Source: Lampris incognitus
Taxonomy: Eukaryota; Chordata; Actinopteri; Lampriformes; Lampridae
Direction of reading: 5' to 3'
Assembly: GCF_029633865.1 (NCBI RefSeq)
Contig: NC_079214.1
Location: 19,408,119-19,472,118 of the forward strand
DNA: 64,000 nucleotides
In this document: piece after piece, positions 1-13,735 of the stretch
How the letters are laid out: the number at the start of each line of letters is the position of its first letter
Numbering within the stretch: the stretch's first letter is position 1
Made by a program: the position numbers and the translations under genes
Notes under the pieces: model-generated
What the model saw: the letters and a program-made list of their open reading frames with translations, nothing else
Told to the model about the DNA's origin: nothing
Databases searched by the model: none

Positions 1-78
1 TTTCACAAAGGCAGTACAAATGATTCAAAAACTGAGGCTTAGAAAGGGTGTGTGATCAAAGTCTAATCCCAAGACACC

Positions 79-94
79 CACACACACACACACC

Positions 95-180
<86 letters not shown>
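79..180. repeat. (CA)n microsatellite
   Basis: About 100 bp of CA dinucleotide with a few C-rich and CAAA interruptions near the left edge. Cysteine/valine-rich open frames across it are low-complexity artefacts. Confidence 0.97.
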
Positions 181-181
<1 letters not shown>

Positions 182-1194
182 ATGATGTTGCTGCAGCCGG
201 CAGGGATGGTGTATCTGGCAGAGTGAGATAGCACTTTGAATTTGGGAAAGGTATTGAGTAAGACAGACCAACGCCTTTTGTGTGAGATTAATGCCTTCGC
301 TTGTGTGACACATAGCAGTCTTAAGGTTTAATTTAGGACATAAAAAAACCTGTTTTTTTTTACTGTTTTCAGAACATGTCTGTTCTCTCCAGAGAAGCCA
401 TATCAATGGGAACAAATTTCAAAGATAATCTGCCATTTTCCTATTCAGATAGAAACACAGATATATAATATCTATGACATAAATATCAGAATGATGTGTA
501 AAAGATGTTATTAGCATACAGAATTAAGATCTGATGGGATGACATTGTTCATTATTTTGCATTTTTGAATTGTGTATAAGCAAACAAAAGATAAAAAAAA
601 ATCAAAGACCCACTTCCTTCAAATATTTTAACATGAAATCCACTTCTTTCCCTCGGAGCACCGGCAGCATTTAAATCTCTGTTGGGATATTTCATTTTAA
701 TAGCCAGTGGCTTAGCATCACGGAGAGAGCAAGGTTGTGAAAAAAACTTACCTGTGACTCACTCAAGATGCCCTTTACTCAGACTGTAATTCAAATTCAC
801 CCACTGAAGGCTTATGTCAATGTGTCCCCTAGTTGACACGGTTCCTTCTCCTTGGTGAGAAAAGAAGGGGCATGAGAAGTTAAAAGTGTATCGTCAAATG
901 CCTCCTGAGTGGCAATAGCGGGGAATAACCTCATTGCAATACATGTGAGGTTTACAAATGAGTATGATCACCAAATTCTGGATCATATTATTCCATGTAA
1001 AACTGGAGCAAGACATGCTGGTGACTTGGGATGCATGCCATGCACTGGTGACGTGGGTCTGAATCAGACTCACACCCTACATGTACCGCATATCGAGCCC
1101 CATCACTCCTAATTAACCCATCGACCTCAACTGGGATACTCCCTAAAAAAAAAAAGAAAAAGAAAAGAAAGAAAGGTTGGATTTAATTAAAATT
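181..1194. other. no gene recognised; AT-rich spacer
   Basis: I see no coding signature or known repeat here. The stretch is AT-rich, and ends in an A/G-rich run at about 1144-1177 that could be the degraded tail of an old insertion. A 67-codon open frame at 909-1112 has no recognisable motif and is probably chance. Confidence 0.5.
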
Positions 1195-1333
1195 GTTATT
1201 TCAAGAGGTTCCAGGCAACTGTGTTGAGTAACTTCTGAGAAACTTGATTTTGTCAGTATGATATACTCGAGGATCAGGGAAGTTATCTAAACACAGTTGC
1301 GTGGAACCATTTGGCATAACATTTTCAAATAAC
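1195..1333. repeat. imperfect inverted repeat
   Basis: The arm at 1195-1234 is the imperfect reverse complement of 1279-1333. Both arms share GTTATTT, a GGTTCC core, CAACTGTGTT and TAACTTC in matching order, and the right arm is longer by about 14 bp. It could form a hairpin and may be a remnant of a small fold-back element. No host function is implied. Confidence 0.6.
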
Positions 1334-1360
1334 TGCCATATTTCATTTTGCTGAGTGTCC

Positions 1361-1388
1361 ATCCATCCACCCATTATCCAAACCGTTC
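1361..1388 (-). repeat. scrap of SINE/LINE (GGAT)n 3' tail
   Basis: About 28 bp matches, in reverse orientation, the end of the tail seen complete at 26.1, 26.3, 29.2 and 30.5 kb (CATCCATCC followed by ATTATCCAAACCG). It is too short to assign to a family with certainty. Confidence 0.5.
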
Positions 1389-1609
1389 GGTGGTTTGGGT
1401 GGAAGCGGTTTGCTGAGTGTCATTAAGTAAAACAAAAATGTTATGAATTTCAATCTTTGGGATAGACTAGCATCCTATAAACAGAAAGTGGAACTTCAGA
1501 AGACTCTTTCACTGGACAGCATGAAGTATACGTCATCATCGGCCTTGTTGTTATTAACTTATCTATTCTATTGTGGATTCCCAGTATGCCCAGCTACCAA
1601 ACTCGAGAT

Positions 1610-1652
1610 ATATTATTATTATTATTATTATTATTGATAATAATAATAATGC
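1610..1652. repeat. (ATT)n at the 3' end of an L2 copy
   Basis: Tandem ATT/AAT trinucleotides directly abut the 3' end of the minus-strand L2 remnant. L2-clade LINEs usually end in short tandem repeats, so this is probably the expanded tail of that copy. Confidence 0.75.
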
Positions 1653-2376
1653 ATTTTATTTACGGGCGCCTTTCAGAGCTCTCGAGGAGGTCACCTTACA
1701 AAACACAGTTAAAAACAAGCAGCACTGTCTCAGACAATAAAATCAAGCAAAGCAGGGGTATACAATGATACGTTTATATAACAGATAGGTGTAAAATCAT
1801 CATCTGTACAAAACTCTGTGGGTGTAACCATTAAAGTCGGGATCAGACTGAATATGCTAGTATGAAAAGGTGCATTTTGCGATGGGATTTGAAGGTGGAA
1901 AGAGGGTCAATATTGTGAATGTCCTGTGGGAGAGCGTTCCAGAGACGGGGGGCAGAATGACTGAAGGCTCCACAGACCCCATGGTAGTCAAGCGGGCAGA
2001 TGGTGTAGTGAGTTGGATGGCAGAAGAGGATCTGACAGTATGGGAGGGTGTGGGGATATGAAGGAGTTCGGAAAGATACGAAGGTGTTAGGTTATTTATC
2101 AAGGGCCTTAAAGGTGAGAAGCAGAATCTTGAACTCGATACGGTATTTAACAGGGAGCCAGTGGAGCTGCTGAAGAACAGGAGTGATATGTCCTATGGAA
2201 GGAGTTCTGGTAAGGATACAGCAGCTGAATTCTCGACCAGTTGAAGTTTATGAAGACACTTGAGAGGAAGACCGAAAAGGGTAGAATCGCAGTAGTCAAT
2301 ACGGGATGTAATCAGGATGTGAATGAGAATGATGGTGCTGTTAAGTGTAAACAACGGGCGAAGACGATTAATATTG

Positions 2377-2451
2377 CATAGCATCCCCGCCACCCTGAGA
2401 GCAGGATAAGCGGTTTGGATAATGGATGGATGGATGGATGGATGGATGGTG
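2377..2451 (+). repeat. SINE/LINE 3' tail inserted in L2
   Basis: AGCATCCCCGCCACCCTGAG followed by an AGCAGGATAAGCGG-like block and a (GGAT)n array. This is only the last ~75 bp of the element that is complete at 25.17-25.58 kb. It interrupts the L2 reading frame between the blocks decoded near 2530 and 2340, so it landed after the L2 copy. Confidence 0.85.
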
Positions 2452-2680
2452 GAAGTATGCAGACCAGGTAACATTGTTGATGTGTGCTTCAAAAGATAAT
2501 ATGCTGTCCAAGATGAGACCTAGACTCTTAAACTGAGGGAAAGGAGGAACTATAGGATTGCCAATAATCAGAGAAGAACTATCAGGTTTAGCCAAAGTAG
2601 ATTTAGTACCAATGAGGAGAACCTCAGTTTTATCACTATTAACTTTGAGGAAGTTGTATGAGTACCAGGATTTAATTTCT

Positions 2681-3127
2681 TTTTTTTTTCCCCTTTTTTT
2701 TTGGGGGGGGGGGTTTCCCCTCTTTTTCTCCCAATTACACTTGGCCAGTTACCCCACTCTTCTAAGCCTTCTCGGTCACTGCTCCACCTCCTCTGCTGAT
2801 CTGGGGAGGGCTGCAGACTACCACATGCATCCTGCGATACATGTGGAGTCCCCAGCCGCTTCTTTTCACCTGACAGTGAGCAGTTTCGCCAGGGGGACAT
2901 AGCACGTGGGAAGATCACACTATTCCCCCCAGTTCCCCGACCGACCAGAGGAGACGCTAGTGCAGTAACCATGACACACACCCACATCTGTCTTCCCACC
3001 TGCAGACACGGCCAATTGTGTCTGTAGGGATGCCTGACCAAGCCGGAGGTAACATGAGGATTCGAACCCACGATCCCCATGTTGTTAGGCAACGGAATAG
3101 ACCACTACACCACCCAGATGCTTCAGA
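2681..3127 (-). mobile_element. tRNA-derived SINE, family 1 (copy A)
   Basis: The minus strand begins at about 3121 with a tRNA-like head: an A-box-like GTGGTGTAGTGG and a B-box-like GGTTCGAATCC. The body carries CGCTAG and TTTTCACCTGACAGTGA-like blocks shared with copies B, C and D in this window. The element ends in G/A-rich sequence (poly-C/T on the plus strand). It is flanked by an 11 bp target-site duplication, ATTTAATTTCT, at 2670-2680 and 3128-3138. The flanking sequence is the L2 remnant, so the SINE is younger. It is not a functional tRNA gene because no complete cloverleaf follows the head. Confidence 0.92.
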
Positions 3128-3165
3128 ATTTAATTTCTAGTAAGCAGTCAGAAAGGGAATTGGCT

Positions 3166-5200
<2,035 letters not shown>

Positions 5201-5204
5201 ATGG

Positions 5205-5247
5205 CTTCCAAAAAAAAAAAAAAAAAAACCCCAAAAAAAAAAAACCC
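5205..5247. repeat. A-rich low-complexity run
   Basis: Two long A runs separated by CCCC. A T-rich run lies further on at 5511-5531. Confidence 0.9.
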
Positions 5248-5783
5248 AAACAAGCTCCATCTTGGGTATGTGTTTACATTACAGTTGACCATTTTAACTG
5301 ACTGAAATATTGCCCTTGTTTCGAGTGACCACTGCTTATTGACACTACACACACACACACTAACATGGAATGGGCGTCTGCCAGTGAAAGAAGACTGGAT
5401 AATTTGGGGCAAGGGGAGTTTCCCATCACTGGGGGGACACAGTGACAAATATATTCAGAGAAATCCACTGTAGACTACTGACACATCCATACCGAGAAGC
5501 AAGAAAGGATGTTTTTTTTGTGTTTTTTTTTAAAGGATCCGGAGCAATGCGGTGGCTAGTTCCAACCACTGTGGGACTGAAATGAAAATAAACAACCTCC
5601 AGTGCACTTTTTAAGTCTTGGCTATTATTTTCAAATTGTTATAAGCAATCCCAATCTTGTGTCATAAAACAATGTCTTGGTTCAGTATAGGAAAACATCT
5701 CATAATACAATGACATGTGACCCTTGTGGTTCAAGATTTATTCTGAGCCAGGACAGAGTGTTACGTTAATGCATTATTTCTGA

Positions 5784-6345
5784 ATGGTGAAGGTTAATTG
5801 CTACATACTGGTGTATGTAGCAATAAAGGAAAATCCTGAATGCTTGACCCCTACAGTGAGGGGGCCTGGGGGCTCTGTTATGCTGTGGGGGGCATTTTTC
5901 TTGCATGGTTTGGGTCCACTTGTCCCCTTAGAGAGAAGGGTCACAGTAAATAAATACAAAGTTATTCTGAGTGATCACCTTTATCCTATGATGAAAAATC
6001 TCTAACCTGATGGGAGTGGTCTCTTGCAGGATGACAATGCCCCATCCACAAGGCACAAGGGGTCACTGAATAGTTTGAGAATGAAAATGATGTAAATCAT
6101 ATGCTATTGTCTTCACAGCCACCAGATCCCAACCTTATTGAACACCTATGGGAGATTTTAGACCAACTTGTTAAACAGCACTCTCCATGGCCATCATCAG
6201 AACACGAAATGAGGGAATATCTTTTGGAAAAATGGTGTTCTATCCATCCAGTAGAGTTCATAGAATTGTAGAATCTATGACAAGGAGCATTGAAGCTGTT
6301 CTTGAGGCTTGTGGTGACCCAACACCTTACTAAGACACTTAGGTA
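5784..6345 (+). pseudogene. Tc1/mariner-type transposase, C-terminal remnant
   Basis: Broken plus-strand frames match the catalytic half of a Tc1-like DDE transposase. The first part (5784-6005) has the GGSVMLWG-like block typical of Tc1 elements. After a stop and a frame change, a QDDNAP-like block near 6030 carries the second catalytic aspartate. PDPN followed by IEHLWEILD near 6125-6160 carries the DD34E glutamate. The C-terminus near 6270-6340 ends in a GDPTPY-like block. The N-terminal paired-like DNA-binding region is missing, and I cannot see both terminal inverted repeats. Several frameshifts and stops make it inactive. It ends just before an unrelated L2 copy starting near 6365. Confidence 0.88.
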
Positions 6346-7294
6346 GCACACATACTTAGTGTGCCTACCTAAGTGTTGCCTCTCCTCTTTCTCCTCTGTG
6401 GATGCTCCTCAAGTTGCTAAATTGGTCACCATGGCTAAGGCTTCCACCTCTTCCCTGGACTCCATGCCCACCGTCCTGATCAAGGCATGTTTACCTACCC
6501 TGTGTCCCATAATTGTGGACATTATCAACTCCTCTTTGGAATCTGGCACGGTACTCTCCAGCTTCAAAACGGTTGAAATCACCCCCATCCTCAAAAAGTC
6601 AGGCCTGGACCCAGATGACGTCACTATCTACCAGCCAATCTCCAACCTTCCATTTCTCAGTACAATTCTGGAAAGAGTAGTTGCTGCCCAACTCCATCAG
6701 CATGTGTCCAACCATGAGCTCTATGAACCCCTCCAATCTGGCTTCAGAGCACACCACAGCATGGAGACTGCCCTTATCAAAATCACCAATGACCTCCCCA
6801 TTGCTGCTAATTCCGGCCACATCAGTATTCTCCTCCTCCTGGACCTCTCTGTAGCCTTCGACGCTGTTTCCCACACCATTCTCCTCAACCACTTATCTGA
6901 ATACCTAGGCCTCACTGATGTAGCTCTCTCCTGGTTCCAGTCATATCTCACCAACAGGAAACAGTTTGTCACCATCAGAGACTCCAGTTCCATCCTAGCC
7001 CCAGTCAACCAAGGCGTGCCATAAGGCTCTGTGTTTGGATCCCTCCTCTTTACCATCTACATGCTCCCTTTGGTCAGATCATCCGCCTCCATGGTTTAAG
7101 TTTCCATTGCTACGCTGACGACATGCAGATTTACCTCAGCACAAGACCATCCTCCCAGCTCCCCCCACAATCCCTTGTTAACTGCCTCCACAAAATAAAA
7201 ATCTGGATGTCATCAAATCTACTCAAGCTAGATACCAATAAGACTGAGCTCATGGTTATGGCTTCCAAGGCACTGCTCCAGAAGGTTAGAGATC

Positions 7295-7408
7295 TTCAAT
7301 CAATCAATCAATCAAGTTGCATTTTAAGTTGCATTTTATATAGCACTTTTCTAGCTGCAACAGCCACTCAAAACACTTTACAATTAATTAATTCACAGTT
7401 CATCTGGA
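7295..7408 (-). repeat. short LINE 3'-end fragment inserted in L2
   Basis: A (CAAT)n start followed by TTTTATATAGCACTTTTC and a CACTTTACA block resembles the antisense 3' end of L2/CR1-group LINEs. It forms the left part of the insertion that splits the L2 copy. Confidence 0.55.
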
Positions 7409-7418
7409 CACAACACTT

Positions 7419-7820
7419 GACAGAAACGTTTCATCACTCATCCAAGTGACCTCCTCAGTCCAAACTGACTGCAGGCATCCCCACCCTCACAAACAACACA
7501 GCTATATAACAACTGAAACCAACGATCAGCTTCATATGCAAATAGGTGTGACCGTTTACTAGAGTTTCAATGGCCATGTGAACTATTCACAGAGGATTTG
7601 GGAATGTTTGCAATCACAGCATTGTAAAATGGTGACAGATGTACTCTTAGCCCCCCCCCTCTTGGTTTAGGGTTGGATGTTAATGATCATGTGTATTTTC
7701 ATATGAAACCCATAATTGTTTTTGCTCGTTATGCAACTGCACTGTCCATAAAGGTGGGGACACCCGCAATCAGCCCAGACTCAACAGGTCACCCAGATGA
7801 CTGATGAAACGTTTCTGTCA
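7419..7820. mobile_element. non-autonomous element with ~70 bp terminal inverted repeats
   Basis: The left end starts TGACAGAAACGTTTCATCA and is matched by the reverse complement of the right end, TGATGAAACGTTTCTGTCA at 7802-7820. Similarity continues inward for about 70 bp, including GTGACCT and TCCCCACC. The interior (about 260 bp) has no coding frame. The family is not identified: it could be a MITE or a terminal part of a Penelope-like element. Confidence 0.65.
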
Positions 7821-8605
7821 ACAAACATTCTTCTCCTCGACGTGGATGGCTGCTCCATCTGCCCATCCCCAGAAGTCCACAACCTTGGTATCATTCTGGA
7901 CTCCACCCTCTCATTCCAGCCACACATCAAATCTGTCACCAAATTTGCTTTTTTTCACCTCAAAAACATCTCCATACTCCAGCCATTACTCTCAAACTCA
8001 AACTTTGAGACCCTCATCCATGCCTTCATCACCTCCCGTCTGGATTATTGCAATGGAGTCCTGTCTGGGGTACCTAACAAAGCCCTAGACAGGCTTCAGT
8101 ATGTGCAGAATTCAGTTGCCAGGGTGCTCACCTGCACCAAGCCCTGGCAACACGTCACTCCCCCCCTTGTCCACCTTCACTGGCTCCCGGTTAAATCCCA
8201 CATTTCTTATAAAATCCTACTCCTCACCTATTAATCCCTCCATGCCCATACCCCCCAGTACCTATCAGACCCATTCAACCCCTATATTCCATTGCAGGAT
8301 CTGTGGTCCACAGACACTGGCCTGCTTTCCATCCCCCACACCAGCTTGTGGACTTTTGGGGATAGAGCCTTTAGTGGCAGCCCCCACCCTTTGGAACTCT
8401 ATTCCAGCAGAGATCTACAACACTGCTTCTTTTGACAATTTTGAAAGACTACTGAAAACCGACCTTTTTACTAAGGCCTATGGTCTGTAGTCTTTTGGTG
8501 TTTGTTTTAATCTTTTTTTTTAATCTAGTGTAAAGTGTCCTTGGGTTCCTTGAAAGGTGATATACAAAACTAAGTTGTTGTTGTTGTTGTTGTTGTTATG
8601 TTGGT

Positions 8606-9419
8606 TTTTCCTTTAATTTGTTACCCGTCTGTATGTTTCTGCTCATTGGTGAAGCTGACAAGAGGCTCTTGATTCAAAAACTTAAATTGCCACAGTGGAA
8701 CAACTGTGGAAACATGGAAGTAGCGATGCACACAGTTCATCCGTGTTATGTCGAGAGCCACCACTTGACAGGGATAAATATAGGGGCTGGACCAGAGAGG
8801 AAACAAAAGCTAGTTCTACCTTGTCAAAGCAGAGATATGCTTCTATGCGCATTATCACAATATGAATAAATCAATACCAGGAGGAATATTTATTTTGTGG
8901 TGATCTTATCTCATCGCATAGTGACAACTACAGAGCATCTTTTCCAAGCACTCAACATCTACAGTGATATCCCAGCATTCGCTTCCTATTCTAGCACAGG
9001 CAATGAGGAGATACATCCTTATTTTGTGTTCAGAAGGCATGAGGCTTATAATGGCATATTTCACTGAAGAGTTGCAGTGTTGCCAACTCTATTGTAAGGA
9101 AATATAGCTATCAGCTGCACCCAAAATCATTAGAATTTTATAGATGATGTGCTTTAACTCATTTGAATATTAATTTGTATATGACATTAAAAAGGAGAGA
9201 AAAGACTACAGTGGCAGGGAGACAGAAAAAAAGTGAAAGATGAAAGAGAATATATGTTTGCAACCAGGGTTGGGTCAGATTACTTTGAAATGTAGCCAGT
9301 TACTGAATTCAAATTACATGGGCATTTTTTTAATTAGTAACACAATCCATTGGATTACAAAAAAATGTAAACTAATCTGAATACTTTTGGATTACTTTTA
9401 GATTACTTCAAAATCAAAC
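8606..9419. other. no gene recognised
   Basis: AT-rich sequence with short chance open frames. Nothing recognisable as a repeat family or exon. Confidence 0.4.
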
Positions 9420-9424
9420 ATTGA

Positions 9425-9465
9425 AAATAATAATGATAATAATAATAATAGTAGTGGTAGTAGTG

Positions 9466-9504
<39 letters not shown>

Positions 9505-9515
9505 ATAATAATAAT
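9425..9515. repeat. (TAA/TAG)n trinucleotide repeat at LINE 3' end
   Basis: Tandem AAT and AGT trinucleotides about 90 bp long, joining the 3' end of the minus-strand LINE at 9516-11660. Confidence 0.9.
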
Positions 9516-11660
9516 TTATTTATATATCACTTTTCAAAACAAAGTTATAAAATAATATACAAACAATGATAAAACAACTATTTAAAAACAGTTTAAAAGT
9601 TAAACAACATTGGGAAGGAATATAAAAGCTAGCTTATATTAGCTTTGGTCTTCATGTGTGTATATCTTATATTGTGTTTGCTGTGTTTGTCTGTGTCTGT
9701 CTTGCACTGATTGGTGAAGCCACAGCCCTCATTTCATTTTTAACATGTGCCTGCACATTGTTTTTAATGACAATAATATTGAATTGAATTGAATTGAATA
9801 AAAGCTGTGTATGAGGAAAAATGAAATAAGTACAATAAAACAATGTAAAACAATTAAAATACTCAATAATCAATAAAGAAATAGCAATAAAATATGAACG
9901 AGATAAGCAAATGATAAATTCAGACCACAAATCCTGAATAAGCACACTTATAAAAGTATGTTTTCAAGAGGAATTTAAAAGAGTCTGATCTCCTCAGAGA
10001 GGTTGTTCCAGAGTATAGGGGCCCTAATAGAAAAAAGACCAGTCACCCTTGGTCCTCAGCCTAGATTGTGGAATGGCTAACAGAGCCTTGGCTGAAGACC
10101 CCTGGTTGCAACCAGGCACGAATGTGGTTTGATGATCTGAAATTTACTTGGGTGTGAGTCCAGAGTGGGCCTTAAACAATAATATCTTAAAATCAATTCT
10201 AAAAATTACCAGCAGCCAATGAAGAGAAACTAAAGTAGGATTAATGTGCTATTGTTTTTGGTTTTGGTGAGGGGTCTGGCTATGAAATCTTGGATAAACT
10301 GTAATTTATGTAGATTGTGTTGACTCAGACATGTATAGAGGGAGTTACAATAGTCCAAATGAGAGGAAATAAAAGCATGTATGACAGTCTCTAAATTTCA
10401 ACAGGATAAAATTGAGCTGATCTTGCAGAGTCTGCTGAGCTGCAAAAAACATGGCTGGACAACTGGGTTAATGTGCTTGTTTAAGCTGAGTTTGTTATCA
10501 AATATGACACCAAGATTTTTGCAGTTTTGGGTTATATTTTGAGACAGAGAGCCCAGATGTTTTGAAACATTAGCATAAACTGTGTCAGGGCCAATGATAA
10601 TTCCCTCAGTCTTATTGATATTTAGCTGCATGAAGTTCATGCATGAGGTCATGCATGCAGTCATGGAGTGTATTAATTGAATAAAATCATTACGGTTAGA
10701 AGAGAGGTATAATTGAGTGCCATCTGTATAGGAATGGAAGCTCACATTATGCCTGCAAATGACATGCTCCAGGGGTAACATGAAGAGAGAGAACAAGAAT
10801 GGTCCAAGGACAGACCCCTGGAGAACTCCGTAGGTCATCTTTACAGAGGGTGACCATGACTTGCCAATGGCTACCCTAAAACATCGATCTTGCAAGTATG
10901 AATAAAACCACTTTAAAACTGAACCAGCGAGGCCAACCCGGTGTTTGAAATGTTTCAGTAAAATAGAATGATCTACAGTGTCAGATGCAGTACGTAGATC
11001 TAACAGAAATAAAACTGACGATATTCCAGCATTAGTGGCAACCAGCAGATCATTCATCACTTTAAGGAGTGCAGTCTTGGTGCTGTGGTTTTCCCTAAAT
11101 CCCGACTGAAATGTCTCAAAGGGTTGATTTCTGTTTAAAATGGCAATCAATTGTTCAGCAACAACTTTTTCGAGAACCTTGAAAAGAAACGGCAGTTTTA
11201 AAATGGTCTTAAATAATCCAGCAAGTTAGAGTCTAAAGAGGGTTTTTTTCAGGAGGGGTTGAACAATTGCATTCTTAAAATAAGCAGGGACAGTATCAGT
11301 CAATAGTGACATGTTGATTATGGAGAGAATATTGGTGCTGACAGAGCCATATACTTTCAGAAATCTCACAGGCAGGGTGTCGAGAGCACAAGAGGAGGGC
11401 TTAATTTTATTGATCACCTCAGTGAGAGTGTCAATAGATATTGTTTCAAAGGAGTCAAAGAAAGAAGCAGTTTTAAAAGAAATCGTTGTGTCCTGTGCAG
11501 GAGGGGGGATGTGCATTCTGATGCTAGAGATTTTGTTGACAAAGAAGGTTAAAAATTCTTCACATTTCTCAGGGGAGGAGTCCATGCTGACACTCACAAG
11601 AGCCTCCGAGGCAAGGTCAATTACATTTAACGAAACCCTGGAGTTGTGTTGGTTCTTTTC
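9516..11660 (-). mobile_element. L2/CR1-group LINE, reverse transcriptase remnant
   Basis: Minus-strand frames 11597-11226 and 11150-10398 cover the linker before the reverse transcriptase and the palm domain. Visible blocks include an ALDTLPVRFLK-like block, QSGFRENHSTKTALL, LLDLRTASDTVDHSIL and GVLQGSVLGPFLFSLFMLPL. The catalytic YADD box reads YTDG near 10720, so two of its positions are altered and activity is lost. A frame break separates the two open stretches near 11200. The C-terminal part and 3' UTR continue to about 9516. It is interrupted by a small insertion at 9631-9797. The exact clade (L2 or Rex1-like) would need an alignment. Confidence 0.85.
9631..9797 (+). mobile_element. 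5'-truncated LINE 3' end with (TTGAA)n tail
   Basis: A plus-strand 3' UTR-like segment ends in TTTTTAATGACAATAATATT followed by (GAATT)n. It is flanked by a 9 bp direct repeat, ATAAAAGCT, at 9622-9630 and 9798-9806, which I read as a target-site duplication. The host sequence is the minus-strand LINE around it. Confidence 0.72.
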
Positions 11661-12310
11661 AGTAAGGTGCGAAAATACCCTACTCTGGCATTTTTGCCCT
11701 CTGTATTAAAATTTCTCATAGGAATATTTTAAAATGTCAAGGTGTACTGTTAGTTTAGAGGCTCTCAACTTCCGCTCTGCCCTACGACAGTACATCTTTA
11801 GGGCACGTATACTGTCCGTTATCCATGCCCGGGAAAACATTAGACATTAACATTTTCTGCTTAAATGGTGCAATTTATTCCAGGACCTGGGTGCAGGTGT
11901 GATTGAAATTATTTAGAACTATATCAACATCTTTGCCAGAGGCAATGTCAACTAAGGAAGACAATAGAGCATCAGTAAATATTACACCTTATACAAAAAA
12001 AATGGACTCAGTCACAAAAATTTGAGTTCCAAAACTTTTCTCTTTAAACATCTCAAAATATTTCCAATGCAAATAAAATGCATTTTTCATATTCAGCATT
12101 TACAGTTGGTGAAATCAAATGACCCTTACAAAAACAGTATGGCACAAACTACAGACAGGTGATAGACAGTCGCTGAGTCGCCCAAAGCCTGCCCCTCACC
12201 CTCTCCCTCTCCCTCATGTTTTGAAATCTCAAAGTAGGAAATAGTAACAAATATTTTATTTAATAATATGGTGTTGCAAAAATATAGGTGCTGTACATAA
12301 TAGGGTATAT
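11661..12310. other. 5' continuation of the LINE fading out; no gene
   Basis: The first ~250 bp may be decayed upstream LINE sequence. The rest is AT-rich with no recognisable element. Confidence 0.4.
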
Positions 12311-12586
12311 ATAGGACTTTGTTATAGTCAAGTCAAGTCAAGTCAAGTCAACTTATTTGTATCGCCCAATATCACAAATTACAAATTTGCTTCAGGGGGC
12401 TTTAAAGCAATACATCCTGTCCCTCACATCGAATAAGGAAAAACTCCCTTAAAAAAAAACCCTTAAACAGGGAGAAAAAATAGGAAGAAATCTCAGGAAG
12501 AGCAACAGAGGAGAGAGGATCTCTCTCCCAAAATGGACAGATGTGCAATGGATGTTGTGTGTACAGAATAAACACAATTTACAGAA

Positions 12587-13132
<546 letters not shown>

Positions 13133-13324
13133 GTGAGAGAAGAGAACAGTTGCAATAGTGAATAATCTATACTATATAATCCCATCAGCAGAACAGTGCT
13201 TGGTAAATTCATTGAGACAGAAACCGATCCGCAGTACAGGTCGTCAAGTATTCAATTTAAAGGCAACTAATTGTAGGTTAAGGCAAAAAAGATGAGGTTT
13301 AAGTTTGTAAATATTTATTTATTT

Positions 13325-13735
13325 AGGGTTGTTTTTTTTCCCTCCCTTTTTCTCCCCAGTTGTATCCGGCCAATTATCCCACTCTTCTGAGCCGTCCCGG
13401 TCACTGCCACACCCCCTGTGCCAATCTGGGGAGGGCTGCAGACTACCACATGCCTCCTTGGATACACGTGGAGTCGCCAGTCGCTTCTTTTCACCTGAAA
13501 GTGACAAGTTTCGCCAGCGGGACGTAGCGCGTGGGAGAATCATGCCACCCCCCAAATAGGCACCTCAACTGAGCAGAGGAGGCGCTAGTGCAGCAACCAG
13601 GACACATACCCACATCCAGCTTCCCATCCGCAGTAGGGACACCCGACCAAGCTGGAGGTAACACGGGGATTCGAACCCGCGAGCCCCGAATTTGGTAGAC
13701 AACGGATTAGACCACCACGCCACCCGGATGCCTTC
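13325..13735 (-). mobile_element. tRNA-derived SINE, family 1 (copy B)
   Basis: Same family as 2681-3127. The minus-strand head begins at about 13731 with a GTGGCGTGGTGG A-box-like motif, and GGTTCGAATCC is the B-box-like motif at about 13668. It sits in the C-terminal coding part of the L2 copy. AAGTTTG occurs on both sides (13301-13307 and 13738-13744), a possible short target-site duplication. Confidence 0.9.

Larger units (their letters stand above)
1653..3165 (-). mobile_element. L2-type LINE, 3' remnant (reverse transcriptase C-terminus)
   Basis: Read on the minus strand, broken frames between about 3165 and 1857 resemble the thumb and C-terminus of L2-clade reverse transcriptase. Visible motifs include a DKTEVLLIG-like block near 2620, [12 protein letters not shown] near 2530, TSRIDYC near 2290, and a C-terminal block with LTPSYLSELL near 2090. 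The 3' UTR ends near 1653 beside an ATT repeat. The copy lacks the endonuclease and the catalytic YADD region, as expected for 5' truncation. It is interrupted twice: by a SINE-tail fragment (2377-2451) and by a full-length SINE (2681-3127). It is a dead copy with frameshifts. L2 is the best match from motif order, but another CR1-group clade cannot be excluded. Confidence 0.82.
6365..8605 (+). mobile_element. L2-type LINE, 5'-truncated and interrupted
   Basis: Plus-strand frames encode a long part of L2 reverse transcriptase. The open stretch 6359-7024 carries the palm blocks (an ISNLPFLSTILE-like block, QSGFRAHHS and LDLSVAFDAVSH). A stop follows at 7022-7024, in a context where the family usually has a glutamine (CAA to TAA). 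The YADD catalytic box survives at about 7111-7122 in a shifted frame. The element breaks off near 7294 and resumes near 7826 with ILDSTLSFQPHI and TSRLDYC, ending in ASFDNFERLLKTDLF and a stop at 8490. The 3' UTR ends in (TTG)n at 8574-8597. No endonuclease domain is present. Stops, frameshifts and the 530 bp insertion show it is dead. Confidence 0.88.

Noticed and set aside
25-415. Cys/Val-rich open frames across the CA repeat
   Set aside because: Dinucleotide repeats keep frames open without coding; there is no other protein signature. The same applies at 3.7, 18.6, 22.7, 25.4 and 28.3 kb.
2681-3127. tRNA gene (A/B boxes, GGTTCGAATCC)
   Set aside because: The tRNA-like part is the head of a SINE present in four copies, two with clear target-site duplications; no complete cloverleaf.
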